From assembly GCA_036383955.1 (NCBI GenBank), contig DASVNH010000227.1, forward strand, positions 1-64,000: a stretch of 64,000 nucleotides of DNA. The letters run 5' to 3'. Made by a program: the position numbers and the translations under genes. The stretch comes from JACQFK01 sp036383955 (GTDB taxonomy: Bacteria; Planctomycetota; MHYJ01; JACPRB01). Under the pieces are notes generated by a model. The model worked only from the letters and a program-made list of their open reading frames with translations, searched no databases and was not told where the DNA came from. Positions 25,115 to 33,695 of the stretch are shown piece after piece (positions within the stretch are counted from its first letter, which is position 1; every line of letters starts with the position of its first letter).

Positions 25115-25888
25115 ATGGACTATTTCTGGAAAGAGAACAAGAAGTTCGTGATCGCGGTGGGCGCGGGGGCGCTCGTCGTGATCCTCTACTGGTCGTTCCT
25201 CGTGTCGCCGTTCCGGGCCGGGGCCGTGGATGCCGCGCGCCGGCGGGCCCAGGAGAAGCGGGATTACGAGGCCCTGATCGCCCAGGGCGTCCCGGCGAAG
25301 GACGCCGTCGCCGCCGCCTCGCAGGATCGCGACGAGACCAAGAAGATCCTCGCGTCGCTCGTGAAGGACGTCGGGTTCAAGCTCCCCGAGCGCTACAAGA
25401 AGGATCGGGATGTCTACGACGACCTGCGGATCAAGGTGAAGACGGAGCTCAAGGAAAAGGCGACGAAGGCGAAGATCGACTTCCAGGGCGACCTGGGGCT
25501 GAACGAGGAGATCCGGGACGAGGACCTGCCGGAGCTGCTGCTGCGCCTGGCGGCCGTCGAGCGCGTCGTCTCGCAGGCGGTCGACGCGGGCGTGGAGAAG
25601 ATCGAGAGCGTCGACGGGATGGCGGACGCGCGCGAATCGGGGCCGCCGCAGAAGAAAGGCGGCTTCCTGCGGGCCTATTCCGTGTTCGTGAAGCTGCGGG
25701 CCAGCTCCGAGGCGGCGTTCCGCGTGATCCACGGCGTGCAGAAGAAGGGGAACTACCTGGCGGTGACGAAGTTCTCGTGGGCCCAGGACGATCCCGCGCG
25801 GGACATGGGGAGCGCGTCGATCACGGTGGCCGTGCTGCGGGTGGACGAGAAGGCGCCGCTCGAGGCCAAGGCTGAGGAGCGGCCATGA
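25115..25888 (+). CDS. PilO/GspM-like inner-membrane protein
   Basis: 257 residues. One N-terminal membrane helix (FVIAVGAGALVVILYWSFLV) is followed by a Lys/Glu/Ala-rich helix and a ferredoxin-like C-terminal domain (YSVFVKLRASSEAAFRVIHGVQ), the layout of PilO. It sits directly after the PilM-PilN fusion and overlaps the next gene by 4 nt (ATGA). The sequence is divergent, so assignment rests on topology and gene order. Presumed partner of PilN in the alignment subcomplex. Confidence 0.65.
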   Translation: MDYFWKENKKFVIAVGAGALVVILYWSFLVSPFRAGAVDAARRRAQEKRDYEALIAQGVPAKDAVAAASQDRDETKKILASLVKDVGFKLPERYKKDRDVYDDLRIKVKTELKEKATKAKIDFQGDLGLNEEIRDEDLPELLLRLAAVERVVSQAVDAGVEKIESVDGMADARESGPPQKKGGFLRAYSVFVKLRASSEAAFRVIHGVQKKGNYLAVTKFSWAQDDPARDMGSASITVAVLRVDEKAPLEAKAEERP

Positions 25889-28653
25889 ACGCCCTGAAGA
25901 CGCTGAACAAGGAGCAGTGGGCCGCGGCGGTCGGGATCGTCGTCGGCGCGCTGATGCTCCTGACCGGCGTGGCGGGCGGCCTCTCGGTCCAGAGCGAAGT
26001 GCCGCAGGCCGGCGCGGAGATCCGCTACGAGAAGCTGCCGTCGCGCTACGTGGAGCTGCCCGACGAGAAATTCGAGCGCTACTGGAAGAAGAACCTGGGG
26101 ACCACGTCGGTCGCGAGCCGCCTGCCGATCCCGTACCTGCGCGCGCCCGAGCCCCGCGAGGAGGACCTCGCCGCGCCCCTGTTCCGCCCCTCGCCCGCCA
26201 CCGAGGCGTACAACAAGGCGCCCGCGAAGGTGAAGTATCCGGTCCTGACGCCCGGCGCGCCGGTGATCCCGGACGCGCAGCTCCCGCCGCCCGCCGACGT
26301 CCAGGCCCTCGTCAAGCTGGCCGAGCCCGAGATCCAGTCGAAGCCCGACCGCCGCGGCGAGCAGGAGCGCCCCTTCGCGATCCTGACCCACGTCAGCGGA
26401 AAGAAGTACGAAGGGAAGGTCATCGCCGACGCCCAGGGCATCGTGCGCTTCAAGGACAAGACCGGCGCGTCGTTCAACTTCCCCAAGGCGGAAGTCAAGG
26501 AGCTCCTCGGCGACGACACGTTCGAGCAGCTCTACCGCAAGGAGAGCAAGGCGATCCCCGCGGGGCCCAAGGGGGCCGAGGCGCGGATCAAGCTCGCCCG
26601 GAAGCTCCTCGACTGGGGCATGACCCGCGAGGCCCGCGAGGAGCTGGCGCTCGCGATGGAGGCGAAGCCGGACTTCCTCGACGGCACGCTCTTCTCCGTC
26701 CAGCTCATGATCGAGGCCTCCGACTTCGAGGGCGCGCTCGCCGCGCTCGACGCGGCCGAGGAATCCGGATCGGCGGACGTCTACTACGAGAAGGGCCGGA
26801 TCCTCCGCCTCCTCGGGCTCCATGAAGGCGCGGTGAACGCGTTCGACCGGGCCGTCGAGATCTCCCCCCGCCATGCCGCCGCGCGGGTCGCGCTCGCGCG
26901 CGCGCAGCTCGACGCCGGACGCCCCGGCGAGGCCGAGGCCGCCGCGAACAACTTCATCGTCAAGATGGGGGCCCTGCAGGACGTCGCCGCCCGCCTCAAG
27001 GCCGAGGCGCACGCGCTCCGCGGGACCGCCGCGCTGCGCGCCGGGCAGATCGAGAAGGCGAAGGCGGACGCGGCGGAGTCGCTGAAGATCGACGCCCAGG
27101 GCGCCGAGGCGGCGAATCTCCTGGGGGCGGCGCTGGCGTTCGACGGCCAGTGGCAGGCGGCGGGCGCGGAGTTCGTGAAGGCGATCCGCGCGGACCAGTA
27201 CCTGACGGACGCGTGGACGAACCTGGCGACGCTCTACCTGCTCGCGGGCAAGTGGGCGGACGCGGAGGCGCTCTGCGCGGCGGCGGCGCAGCGCGACCCG
27301 GCCTCGGCCCAGGCGGCGGGCGGCGTGGGCGCGGCGCAGCTGATGGCGGGGAAGAAGGACGCGGCGGCCTCGCTCGACAAGGCGCTGTCGATCGACCCGC
27401 GGCATCTGCCGACGCTCCTGGCCCAGGGCCAGATGCACCTCGCGCTGGGCGCGGACGACGCCGCGCTGGGCCGGTTCCGCGAGGCCCTGGTGGCGGATCC
27501 GCACAGCCTGCCGGCCTATGCCGGCGCGGCGGCGGCCTATCTGCGGACGGCCCGGGTGATCGCGGCGCGGGCGGACGCGGTGAAGATGGACGAGACGCGG
27601 GCGGCGCCCCTCTTCAAGCAGGCGGGCGAGCGGCGCGTGAACGCGGAGACGCTCCTGCGCACCCTCAAGGACTTCGATCCGAACCGGCCCGGCGCCTGGA
27701 CGGCCCTCGGCTGCGCGTACGCGGGGATGTCGAGGCCCGACGACGCCCGCCAGGCGCTCCGCATGGCGGCCTCGCTGCTGCAGCAGGGAAGCCGGCCGGT
27801 CGATCCGCTCATCTACTACGCGCTCGGCTACGTCGAGTACTACTTCGGCGAGGGCGAGAACGAGGAGGCCCGCATGGACGCCGGCCTCCACGAGTTCAAG
27901 CGCGGCGCCGAGGCGACGCTCAAGGATCCCTTCTCCGTGCGCGTGACGTCGGAATGCGACGGGGTCGTCGCGGCCATCGAGGAATGGAAGGTCACCTCGG
28001 TCCGCTTCGAGGACCGCTTCGAGGGCGAGCCCGGGAAGACCCTCGGGCCGCAGTGGATCGAGGTCGACGACAAGTACGGCGTCGCCGTCACCCTCGAGAA
28101 GCCGGCGGCGGGCGCGGGCCGGGCGAAGCTGGCGGGACGGCAGTCGATCGCCGACTTCGGCGTGACCACGATGTCGCGGGAGATCCCCGCCGCGAACTTC
28201 CTGTCCTTCGAGGCGACCCTGTTCCCCGAGAAAGTCGAGAAGGCGGAGTTCGGGATGTCGCTCTACTACAACGAGACGGGCGGCTCGCGGACCGGGTTCC
28301 ATGTGGGCGTCGACGGCCAGGGCCGGCTGCGCTACAACGCCGCCGCGCAGGAGCCGCGCGACATGGACCGCAAGGACATGGCGCTGGGCTGGACCGAGAT
28401 CAAGACGCCGATCCCGAATCCGGCGGAGATCCGGATCCGGATCACCAAGACCGAGAAGAACCGGACGTCCTTCCTGACGATCTCGCTCTGGGACGGCGCG
28501 AAGGGGCAGTGGATCCCGGCGCACCGGGAGATCCCCTTCAACATGACGCAGGCGAAGAACGAATGGCGCGCGGGGCTGTTCATCCGCGCGCCCAAGGAGC
28601 AGGACGTCACGCTCTGGGCGGACAACCTGCGCGTCTACGAGCGGGTGAGGTGA
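25885..28653 (+). CDS. large TPR protein with C-terminal jelly-roll domain
   Basis: 922 residues. An N-terminal membrane helix (AAAVGIVVGALMLLTGVAGG) comes first, then a Pro-rich region and a small beta domain (ILTHVSGKKYEGKVIADAQG). At least ten tetratricopeptide repeats follow (about 230-660, with typical A-x-x-x-Y/L-x-x-A spacing). The C-terminal beta-sandwich (from VRFEDRFEGEPGKTLGPQWI to the end) resembles LamG or 3-keto-disaccharide hydrolase-type carbohydrate-binding folds. It lies in the FHA-PilMN-PilO operon and probably acts as a periplasmic scaffold, but no homologue with known function is recognised. Confidence 0.75.
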   Translation: MNALKTLNKEQWAAAVGIVVGALMLLTGVAGGLSVQSEVPQAGAEIRYEKLPSRYVELPDEKFERYWKKNLGTTSVASRLPIPYLRAPEPREEDLAAPLFRPSPATEAYNKAPAKVKYPVLTPGAPVIPDAQLPPPADVQALVKLAEPEIQSKPDRRGEQERPFAILTHVSGKKYEGKVIADAQGIVRFKDKTGASFNFPKAEVKELLGDDTFEQLYRKESKAIPAGPKGAEARIKLARKLLDWGMTREAREELALAMEAKPDFLDGTLFSVQLMIEASDFEGALAALDAAEESGSADVYYEKGRILRLLGLHEGAVNAFDRAVEISPRHAAARVALARAQLDAGRPGEAEAAANNFIVKMGALQDVAARLKAEAHALRGTAALRAGQIEKAKADAAESLKIDAQGAEAANLLGAALAFDGQWQAAGAEFVKAIRADQYLTDAWTNLATLYLLAGKWADAEALCAAAAQRDPASAQAAGGVGAAQLMAGKKDAAASLDKALSIDPRHLPTLLAQGQMHLALGADDAALGRFREALVADPHSLPAYAGAAAAYLRTARVIAARADAVKMDETRAAPLFKQAGERRVNAETLLRTLKDFDPNRPGAWTALGCAYAGMSRPDDARQALRMAASLLQQGSRPVDPLIYYALGYVEYYFGEGENEEARMDAGLHEFKRGAEATLKDPFSVRVTSECDGVVAAIEEWKVTSVRFEDRFEGEPGKTLGPQWIEVDDKYGVAVTLEKPAAGAGRAKLAGRQSIADFGVTTMSREIPAANFLSFEATLFPEKVEKAEFGMSLYYNETGGSRTGFHVGVDGQGRLRYNAAAQEPRDMDRKDMALGWTEIKTPIPNPAEIRIRITKTEKNRTSFLTISLWDGAKGQWIPAHREIPFNMTQAKNEWRAGLFIRAPKEQDVTLWADNLRVYERVR

Positions 28654-28662
28654 GCCGTTGAA

Positions 28663-28735
28663 GCTCGCGACTCGAATCCCGAATCAGGAAGCGCCCCGGG
28701 GGGACGCCTTCGCGATGGCAGATTCGAGATTCCAG
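28663..28735. repeat. CGAATCC heptamer pair, hairpin and inverted copy in pseudopilin leader
   Basis: ACTCGAATCCCGAATC, then GCGCCCCGGGGGGACGC, then GATTCGAGATTCC in inverted orientation. It occupies the space between the TPR gene and the pilin helix of the next gene, overlapping its possible leader codons. Confidence 0.55.
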
Positions 28736-29356
28736 ATGCGTCCCCGAAGCGGCTTCACGCTGGTCGAGCTGCTGGTGGTGATCTGCATCATCGCGATCCT
28801 CGCCGGCCTGGTCACGGTCGGCCTGAACGCCGCGATGGTCAACGCGCGGACGGCGTCGACGGAAACCTTCCTCCAGGCCCTGTCCGGCGCCTGCAACCAG
28901 TACTCCACGCGCTGGGGCGATTTTCCGCCGTCGACGATCGACGACGTGGGCGGCCGGGCCCCGAACGACGTGAACAACGGGATCGAGGCGCTGGTGGCCT
29001 GCCTGGCGTCGGAGCGGCGCGGGGGCAAGCTCATCGCGGTGGACGAGGAGCAGTACGCGAACGCGGACGGGGACTCGACGGGGGCGAACGTCACCGGTTG
29101 GTTCTTCGGCGACAACAAGCTGCGCGAGCTCACCGACAAGTTCGGCTTCGGGATCACCTACCTGCACCACCGCGACTTCGCCAAGCCGCGCCCGCAGGTC
29201 CTCAAGTACAAGGTGGCGCCCGACGGCGAGACCGTCACGATCGCCCCCGAGAAGAGCGCCGCCACCAGCACCTGGGCGGGCGCCGGACGCTTCCAGCTGC
29301 GGAGCGTGGGCAAGGACGGCAAGCCGGGCACGGGCGACGACATCCGCGGGCAATAG
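28715..29356 (+). CDS. GspG/PilA-like major pseudopilin
   Basis: About 213 residues. Leader MADSRFQMRPRSG then FTLVELLVVICIIAILAGLV, a perfect class III prepilin signal with Glu at +5 of the mature protein. The following region (TFLQALSGACNQYSTRWGDFPPSTIDDV) is typical of GspG-type pseudopilins. Possible starts are TTG 28658, ATG 28715 (preceded by GGGGGGA) and ATG 28736 (leader of six residues); the mature protein is the same for all. It is the first of two pseudopilins in this operon and probably forms the shaft of the pseudopilus. Confidence 0.85.
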   Translation: MADSRFQMRPRSGFTLVELLVVICIIAILAGLVTVGLNAAMVNARTASTETFLQALSGACNQYSTRWGDFPPSTIDDVGGRAPNDVNNGIEALVACLASERRGGKLIAVDEEQYANADGDSTGANVTGWFFGDNKLRELTDKFGFGITYLHHRDFAKPRPQVLKYKVAPDGETVTIAPEKSAATSTWAGAGRFQLRSVGKDGKPGTGDDIRGQ

Positions 29357-29358
29357 CC

Positions 29359-30399
29359 GTGCGCGACGGAAAGCCCAAGGGCCAAAGACCAAGGTCCAAC
29401 GACCCAGCATCCCCCCGTTCCCCCGGGCCCGGCGCTTGGCGCTTGGCGCTTGGCTCTCGCCGCGGGATCACGCTGCTGGAGCTGCTCGCCGTCATCATGA
29501 TCTTCTCGCTCATGCTCGCGCTCAGCGTGGTCTTCATGCAGAACGCGAACAAGGACCTCGGGGTGAGCGCCGCCGTCCACCACGTCGCCGGCCTGCTGCG
29601 GCTCAGCCAGCAGCACGCGCGCACGACGACCTCCCCGGCGTGGGTGGTGCTGGACACCAAGGAGAACCAGGCCCACGCGCTGCTCAAGGAGACGGTGGGG
29701 GAGTGGCATCTCGAGGACGGCACGGGCTTCGGAAGCCCCGCGCAGGTCACGGGCGGATCGAAGGTGCCGGGCCGGGTGGGGCAGGGCGTGCTCTTCCAGG
29801 GCTCGGGCACGATCCAGTGCGGCGACGTCCCGCTCTTCGCCCCGGACCAGGGCATCGCCGTCGAGCTCTGGTTCCTGCGGCGGCCGGGGCGGTCGCGCGG
29901 CGTCCTGGCGCGCGTGGCGGACCAGGTGGAGCTCGCGGCCGAGACGAACGGGCAGATCTCCGGCCGGGTCGGCGGCCTGCGGGTGGACTCCGGGAACCTC
30001 CGGCTGCCGCAGGACTCCTGGTGCTACGTCCAGCTCATCTACTCGGGCCGCGATCTCCGGCTCTTCCTGAACCGCACCCCCTGCGGGCTGGTGGCCGGCA
30101 CGACGACGTGGACGACCGGCGCCTTCCAGGTGGGGGAGACGCGGTCGGGGATCACGGGCATCGTGGACGAGATCCGGCTCAGCCTGATCACGCCGCAGGA
30201 CCGCTTTCTCCTGGCCGCGGAGTGCCAGTTCGACTTCGCGCCCGGCTTCACGGTTCCGCCGGACGGCAAGGTCGTCATCGGCTTCGACCCCGAAGGACGC
30301 CTGGAGCCGTCGCTGGCGCCGCCGTTCACGTTCGCGATCAAGTCCACCGCGGACCGCAAGGCGCTGACGATCCTTCTCTCCGGCGCGGTCCAGCGGTAG
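29359..30399 (+). CDS. GspH-like pseudopilin fused to a LamG-type domain
   Basis: 346 residues from a GTG 2 nt after the previous stop. An unusually long leader (about 35 residues, Pro/Arg-rich, repeat-derived) ends in RRG. Then comes ITLLELLAVIMIFSLMLALS, a pilin helix with Glu at +5. Residues about 130-250 form a concanavalin A/LamG-like unit: GVLFQGSGTIQCGDVPLFAP, IAVELWFLRRPG, then WCYVQLIYSGRDLRLFLNR. LamG domains often bind glycans. A lectin-like domain on a pseudopilin is not part of standard type II secretion systems. Followed by a beta-barrel gene 13 nt downstream. Confidence 0.78.
   Translation: MRDGKPKGQRPRSNDPASPRSPGPGAWRLALGSRRGITLLELLAVIMIFSLMLALSVVFMQNANKDLGVSAAVHHVAGLLRLSQQHARTTTSPAWVVLDTKENQAHALLKETVGEWHLEDGTGFGSPAQVTGGSKVPGRVGQGVLFQGSGTIQCGDVPLFAPDQGIAVELWFLRRPGRSRGVLARVADQVELAAETNGQISGRVGGLRVDSGNLRLPQDSWCYVQLIYSGRDLRLFLNRTPCGLVAGTTTWTTGAFQVGETRSGITGIVDEIRLSLITPQDRFLLAAECQFDFAPGFTVPPDGKVVIGFDPEGRLEPSLAPPFTFAIKSTADRKALTILLSGAVQR
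29362..29457. repeat. CCAAGG array, hairpin and inverted array inside a pseudopilin leader
   Basis: AAGCCCAAGGGCCAAAGACC and AAGGTCCAACG units, then CCCCCCGTTCCCCCGGGCCC, then three GCGCTTG units (inverted CCAAGCG). The whole element is translated as the leader of the pseudopilin starting at 29359. Confidence 0.7.
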
Positions 30400-30402
30400 A
30401 AT
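30397..30402 (+). promoter_or_regulatory. possible -10 box of the first beta-barrel gene
   Basis: TAGAAT, whose first three bases are the stop codon of the upstream pseudopilin, ends 10 nt before the ATG at 30413. No ribosome-binding site is visible there. Weak -35. Confidence 0.3.
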
Positions 30403-30412
30403 CCCCCGCCAT

Positions 30413-31579
30413 ATGCCGCTGCTCCTCGCGCTGCTCGCCTCGCAGGACCTCACCACCGAGTGGATCGACCGGGTGTCGCGCGACACCCTCCAGGCCAAGG
30501 GCCCGCTGAGCTTCCAGCCGCTGAAGCACACGCTCAACCTGGGCGCGTTCGCCGCGTACAGCACCAACGTGAACCTGGAGGAGTCGGACGAGGAAGGCCA
30601 GACGGTGATCATCCCCTTCCTGCGCGCCCGCCTGGAGTATTCGGAGCGCCAGGTCGACGCCGCGGCGGACATCCTGGCGAACTGGAAGTACTACATTCCC
30701 GACCACGAAGCTTCGGACGACGAGGAGCGCGTGTACGGCCGGATCCGCTACGTGGGTCCCCGCCTGTCCCTCGAGGGGGCCGAGATCTTCCAGCACGTCA
30801 GCGATCCGGTGGACGTCGTGTTCGCGGACCGCGTCGACCGCCTGCTGAGCGACACGATCGGCCGGGCGCGTCTGGAGGCGTCGGGCACGTTCGCGCTGGA
30901 GGCGGAGGTCGATCTCGGGATCGTCCGCTTCCAGGAAAAGTCGTTCGACGAGGGCGACAACTGGAATCTGCGCGGAGGGCTGGGCCTGGCCGCGCGCCTG
31001 ACGTCGGCGCTGGAATTGGTGGCGGAGGGCGGCGCGTTCGTCATCGACTACCGCTACTCGACGGGGGCGCCGCCGGACGCGGAAGGCCTCTTCGCGCGGG
31101 GCGGCCTGCGCGGCGACCTCCTGCCGTCGCTGTCGCTGACGGCGCTGGTGGGCGTGGCGCGGGCGAGCTCGGACGACTTCGCCTCGGGCGTCGAGGGGGA
31201 GGAAGAGGAGACCGGCGAGGCGGCGGTGCATCTGAAGTTCGAGGCCTCTCCCGTGCTGACGCTCTACGGGGACTATTCGCGGCAGTTCACGTTCGCCGTC
31301 GGCACGGATCCGTTCCAGCTGGTGAACCGCGTCGTCGCGGCGGCGGAGTGGGACGTGACGGGCGAGGTCCGCCTGCTGGGCCGCGTCCAGTACGACCTGG
31401 CGGAGACGTCCGGCGGGGTGGAGCGCGAGTACGCGAGCGCGGCGGCGTCGCTGCGCTACCGGTCGCACGAGCAGGTGTTTTTCGACACGGGGCTGACCTA
31501 CCGCCGCGGAGAAGTGTCCCCGTCGGACTTCGACTACGACGAGTGGGTCCTGCACGTCGGCTTCCTGATCACCAATTAG
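30413..31579 (+). CDS. outer-membrane beta-barrel protein (paralogue 1)
   Basis: 388 residues. The short hydrophobic start MPLLLALLASQ precedes DLTTEWIDRVSRDTLQAKG, then alternating hydrophobic/polar beta strands rich in Tyr, Arg and acidic turns. The last strand ends in VLHVGFLITN, as expected for a barrel. It is similar over its length to the product at 32450-33694: shared WIDRV, GPLS-QP, FQHVSDPVDVVF/LQRVSDPIGVLF, YSRQFTFA-G-DP. About 16-18 strands are possible. Role could be export or anchoring for the pseudopilus or polysaccharide. Unknown. Confidence 0.72.
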   Translation: MPLLLALLASQDLTTEWIDRVSRDTLQAKGPLSFQPLKHTLNLGAFAAYSTNVNLEESDEEGQTVIIPFLRARLEYSERQVDAAADILANWKYYIPDHEASDDEERVYGRIRYVGPRLSLEGAEIFQHVSDPVDVVFADRVDRLLSDTIGRARLEASGTFALEAEVDLGIVRFQEKSFDEGDNWNLRGGLGLAARLTSALELVAEGGAFVIDYRYSTGAPPDAEGLFARGGLRGDLLPSLSLTALVGVARASSDDFASGVEGEEEETGEAAVHLKFEASPVLTLYGDYSRQFTFAVGTDPFQLVNRVVAAAEWDVTGEVRLLGRVQYDLAETSGGVEREYASAAASLRYRSHEQVFFDTGLTYRRGEVSPSDFDYDEWVLHVGFLITN

Positions 31580-31634
31580 CCGACGAGATTTGAAAGAAGA
31601 GAGCCAGGAGTGTGATGCCCTGTCCGCCGGGGGC

Positions 31635-32222
31635 TTAGTTCCCGGTGGCGCTCACCTCGACGAGCGAGGCGAGGATTTCGCGGTCGGCGCCGGCGCCGGG
31701 GACGAGCGGGCTGTGGCCGCGGAAGACGCGGTTCTTCTGGGCGGCCCGGCTCCCGCGCATCTGCGCCGCGCGGCGCTCGGGGGAGATGATGCCGTCCTGG
31801 GCGGGGGCGGCGGTAACCGTGAACGACGCGCCTTCGAGCGCGCCGAGGGGCCCGAAGTCGAAGCCCTTCGCGGTCAGCGTGAACGCGACGGACGTCGCGC
31901 CGTTCAGCGCGAGGCCGGCCGCCTCGAGGGCGGGGCCGTGCGAGGCGAGGGTGAAGCCGTCGGCGCGACGCTCGAGCCGGAGGCCGGGCTGAAGGTTGAC
32001 GGCGTGGGAGGCGTCGAGGTCGACCCGGACGGCCGCGCCGAGATTCTCGACGGCGGACGCGGAGACCAGGAGGGTGGTGGCGTCGACGGCCTTGAGCTGG
32101 AGAGCGGCGCCGGAGATGAGGTCGTCGCCGACGCGGATGCCGTGCGTTTCGTAGCGGACCGGGGCCGCGGCGGGAGCGGCGGCCAGCAGGGCGGCGAAAG
32201 CGGCGGCGATGGCAAGCTTCAT
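31635..32222 (-). CDS. exported protein of unknown function
   Basis: 195 residues. A clear signal peptide MKLAIAAAFAALLAAAPAAA is followed by a beta-rich domain of alternating short strands (VRYETHGIRVGDDLISG...) and an Arg-rich, probably disordered C-terminus. AAAGG-type ribosome site and its own promoter upstream. It lies between the two beta-barrel paralogues but on the opposite strand. No family recognised. Confidence 0.7.
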   Translation of the reverse strand: MKLAIAAAFAALLAAAPAAAPVRYETHGIRVGDDLISGAALQLKAVDATTLLVSASAVENLGAAVRVDLDASHAVNLQPGLRLERRADGFTLASHGPALEAAGLALNGATSVAFTLTAKGFDFGPLGALEGASFTVTAAPAQDGIISPERRAAQMRGSRAAQKNRVFRGHSPLVPGAGADREILASLVEVSATGN

Positions 32223-32254
32223 GGCGACGGCCTTTCTCTCTCTATCCGGACTTA

Positions 32255-32283
32255 AGAATATCCTCGGCAAGACGGACGGTCAA
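32255..32283 (-). promoter_or_regulatory. promoter of the exported protein gene at 31635
   Basis: Minus strand TTGACC, 17-nt spacer, TATTCT. Predicted leader of about 26 nt with GAGAAAGG before the ATG. Confidence 0.5.
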
Positions 32284-32307
32284 GCGACATCGCTATCGCC
32301 GGATTTA

Positions 32308-32335
32308 TTGACACTAAGGGAAGTGCCGATATAAT
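32308..32335 (+). promoter_or_regulatory. consensus sigma70 promoter of the second beta-barrel gene
   Basis: Perfect TTGACA (32308-32313), 16-nt spacer, perfect TATAAT (32330-32335). It is the best promoter match in the window and implies strong constitutive expression. Confidence 0.85.
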
Positions 32336-32341
32336 CTCTTC

Positions 32342-32449
32342 GTCTTCGACCCGCCCATGGGAGGGAGGGGCGCGCGTGCGGCCGGGCCAATCTTGGGGAG
32401 GAAAGGTTCCGGCCGGATACCAGGCGAACTGAAAAAAAGGATGGGCTCG
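32342..32449 (+). other. structured 5' leader of the beta-barrel gene
   Basis: About 108 nt between the predicted transcription start and the start codon. It contains GGCCGG...CCGGCC as a possible stem over about 30 nt, and AAAAAAAGGA as the ribosome site. Most other promoters here give almost no leader, so this one stands out. I could not match it to a known riboswitch class. Confidence 0.4.
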
Positions 32450-33694
32450 ATGGCCAAGCATGCCTTTCTCGCGCTCGCGGTTATTGTCGCGATGGCGGCG
32501 CCCGCGGCGGCGCAGGACTTCGGCACCGACTGGATCGACCGGGTGACGCAGCAGGTCACCCAGGAGAGAGGTCCGCTGTCGGCCCAGCCCTGGGAAGTCC
32601 ACTTGACCGGGGGCCTGGAAGTCTACTTCGACGACAACATCTATCTTCGCGAGGAAGACGAGACGGAAGACACCATCCTCATTCCGTTCGGCCGGGTGAC
32701 GGTGACGTACGCCGAGCCGCGCTTCGAATTCCAGGGCGACCTCCTCGCGAACTACAAGCTGTACATGGATCCCGACGAGGAACTGACGCCCGAGGAAGAG
32801 GATCTCGACGACGACGAAGAGCGCCTCTACCTGCGCGCCCGCCAGGCGAGCTCGCGCTACAGCCTCGAGCTGGCGCAGATCCTGCAGCGCGTGAGCGACC
32901 CGATCGGCGTCCTGTTCGTGGAGCGCGCCGAGCGCGTCGTGTCGAACACCATTCCGCGCGTGGAGTTCGATCTCACGCGGCAGTGGGCCGTCGAAGTGAC
33001 CGCCAACTATCAGGTCGTGCGCTACGAGGACAAGCAACTGGGCGAGGCCCTGGAGAACAACGCGGCCCGCGTCGAGGGCTCGCTGATCTATCGGACGGCA
33101 TACGGGTTCGACCTGCTGGCGCAGGTGGGCTGGCAGGACATCAGCTACCGGGCGGACGAGAGCGTGGGCGCGCCGCCCGACGCGTTCGGCTGGTACGGCC
33201 GGATCGGCTGGCGCGGATACCTGTCGGAGCGCTTCTACGCCGAGATCCTGGTCGGCTTCGACCAGATCGAGTCGGACTTCTTCGCGGGCACGAGCACGGA
33301 CGTCGAGGACGAGACGGGCGGGGCCTACGCGTTGCTCCGCTACGAGTTCACGGAGACCATCAAGGCGTCGGCCGAGTACTCCCGCCAGTTCACGTTCGCG
33401 GGCGCGGGCGACCCGTATCAGCGGGTGGACCGGGTCCTGGCGATCGTGGACATGGAACTGACGGAGCAGGTCGGCCTGAAGGCCCGGTTCCAGTGGGATC
33501 ATGCCTCGACGGCGCTGAGCACGGAGCGCACCTATCTCAGCGTGGGCGGCGGCGCCTGGTTCAAGCCGGTCGCGTGGATGATCATCGACGCGGGCGTCAC
33601 GATGCGCTCGGGCGACGCGGAGAACGAGGACATCGGCCTGGACACCGAGTACGACAACGTCATCTTCCACGTGGGGCTGGCGGCGACGTACTAG
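32450..33694 (+). CDS. outer-membrane beta-barrel protein (paralogue 2)
   Basis: 414 residues. Start at ATG 32450, 8 nt after AAGGA; ATG 32441 is in frame 3 codons upstream. Signal peptide AKHAFLALAVIVAMAAPAAA cleaves before QDFGTDWIDRV. The body is a series of amphipathic strands with acidic turns (DPDEELTPEEEDLDDDEERL), ending VIFHVGLAATY, a typical last strand ending in an aromatic residue. Clear paralogue of the 30413 product. The perfect promoter suggests an abundant outer-membrane protein. Located just before the polysaccharide locus, so a role in glycan secretion is possible but unproven. Confidence 0.75.
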   Translation: MAKHAFLALAVIVAMAAPAAAQDFGTDWIDRVTQQVTQERGPLSAQPWEVHLTGGLEVYFDDNIYLREEDETEDTILIPFGRVTVTYAEPRFEFQGDLLANYKLYMDPDEELTPEEEDLDDDEERLYLRARQASSRYSLELAQILQRVSDPIGVLFVERAERVVSNTIPRVEFDLTRQWAVEVTANYQVVRYEDKQLGEALENNAARVEGSLIYRTAYGFDLLAQVGWQDISYRADESVGAPPDAFGWYGRIGWRGYLSERFYAEILVGFDQIESDFFAGTSTDVEDETGGAYALLRYEFTETIKASAEYSRQFTFAGAGDPYQRVDRVLAIVDMELTEQVGLKARFQWDHASTALSTERTYLSVGGGAWFKPVAWMIIDAGVTMRSGDAENEDIGLDTEYDNVIFHVGLAATY

Positions 33695-33695
33695 G

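Noticed and set aside
32380..32440. Cyclic-di-GMP (GEMM) riboswitch in the beta-barrel leader
   Set aside because: The conserved GGCAAACC-type core and the tetraloop receptor are absent.
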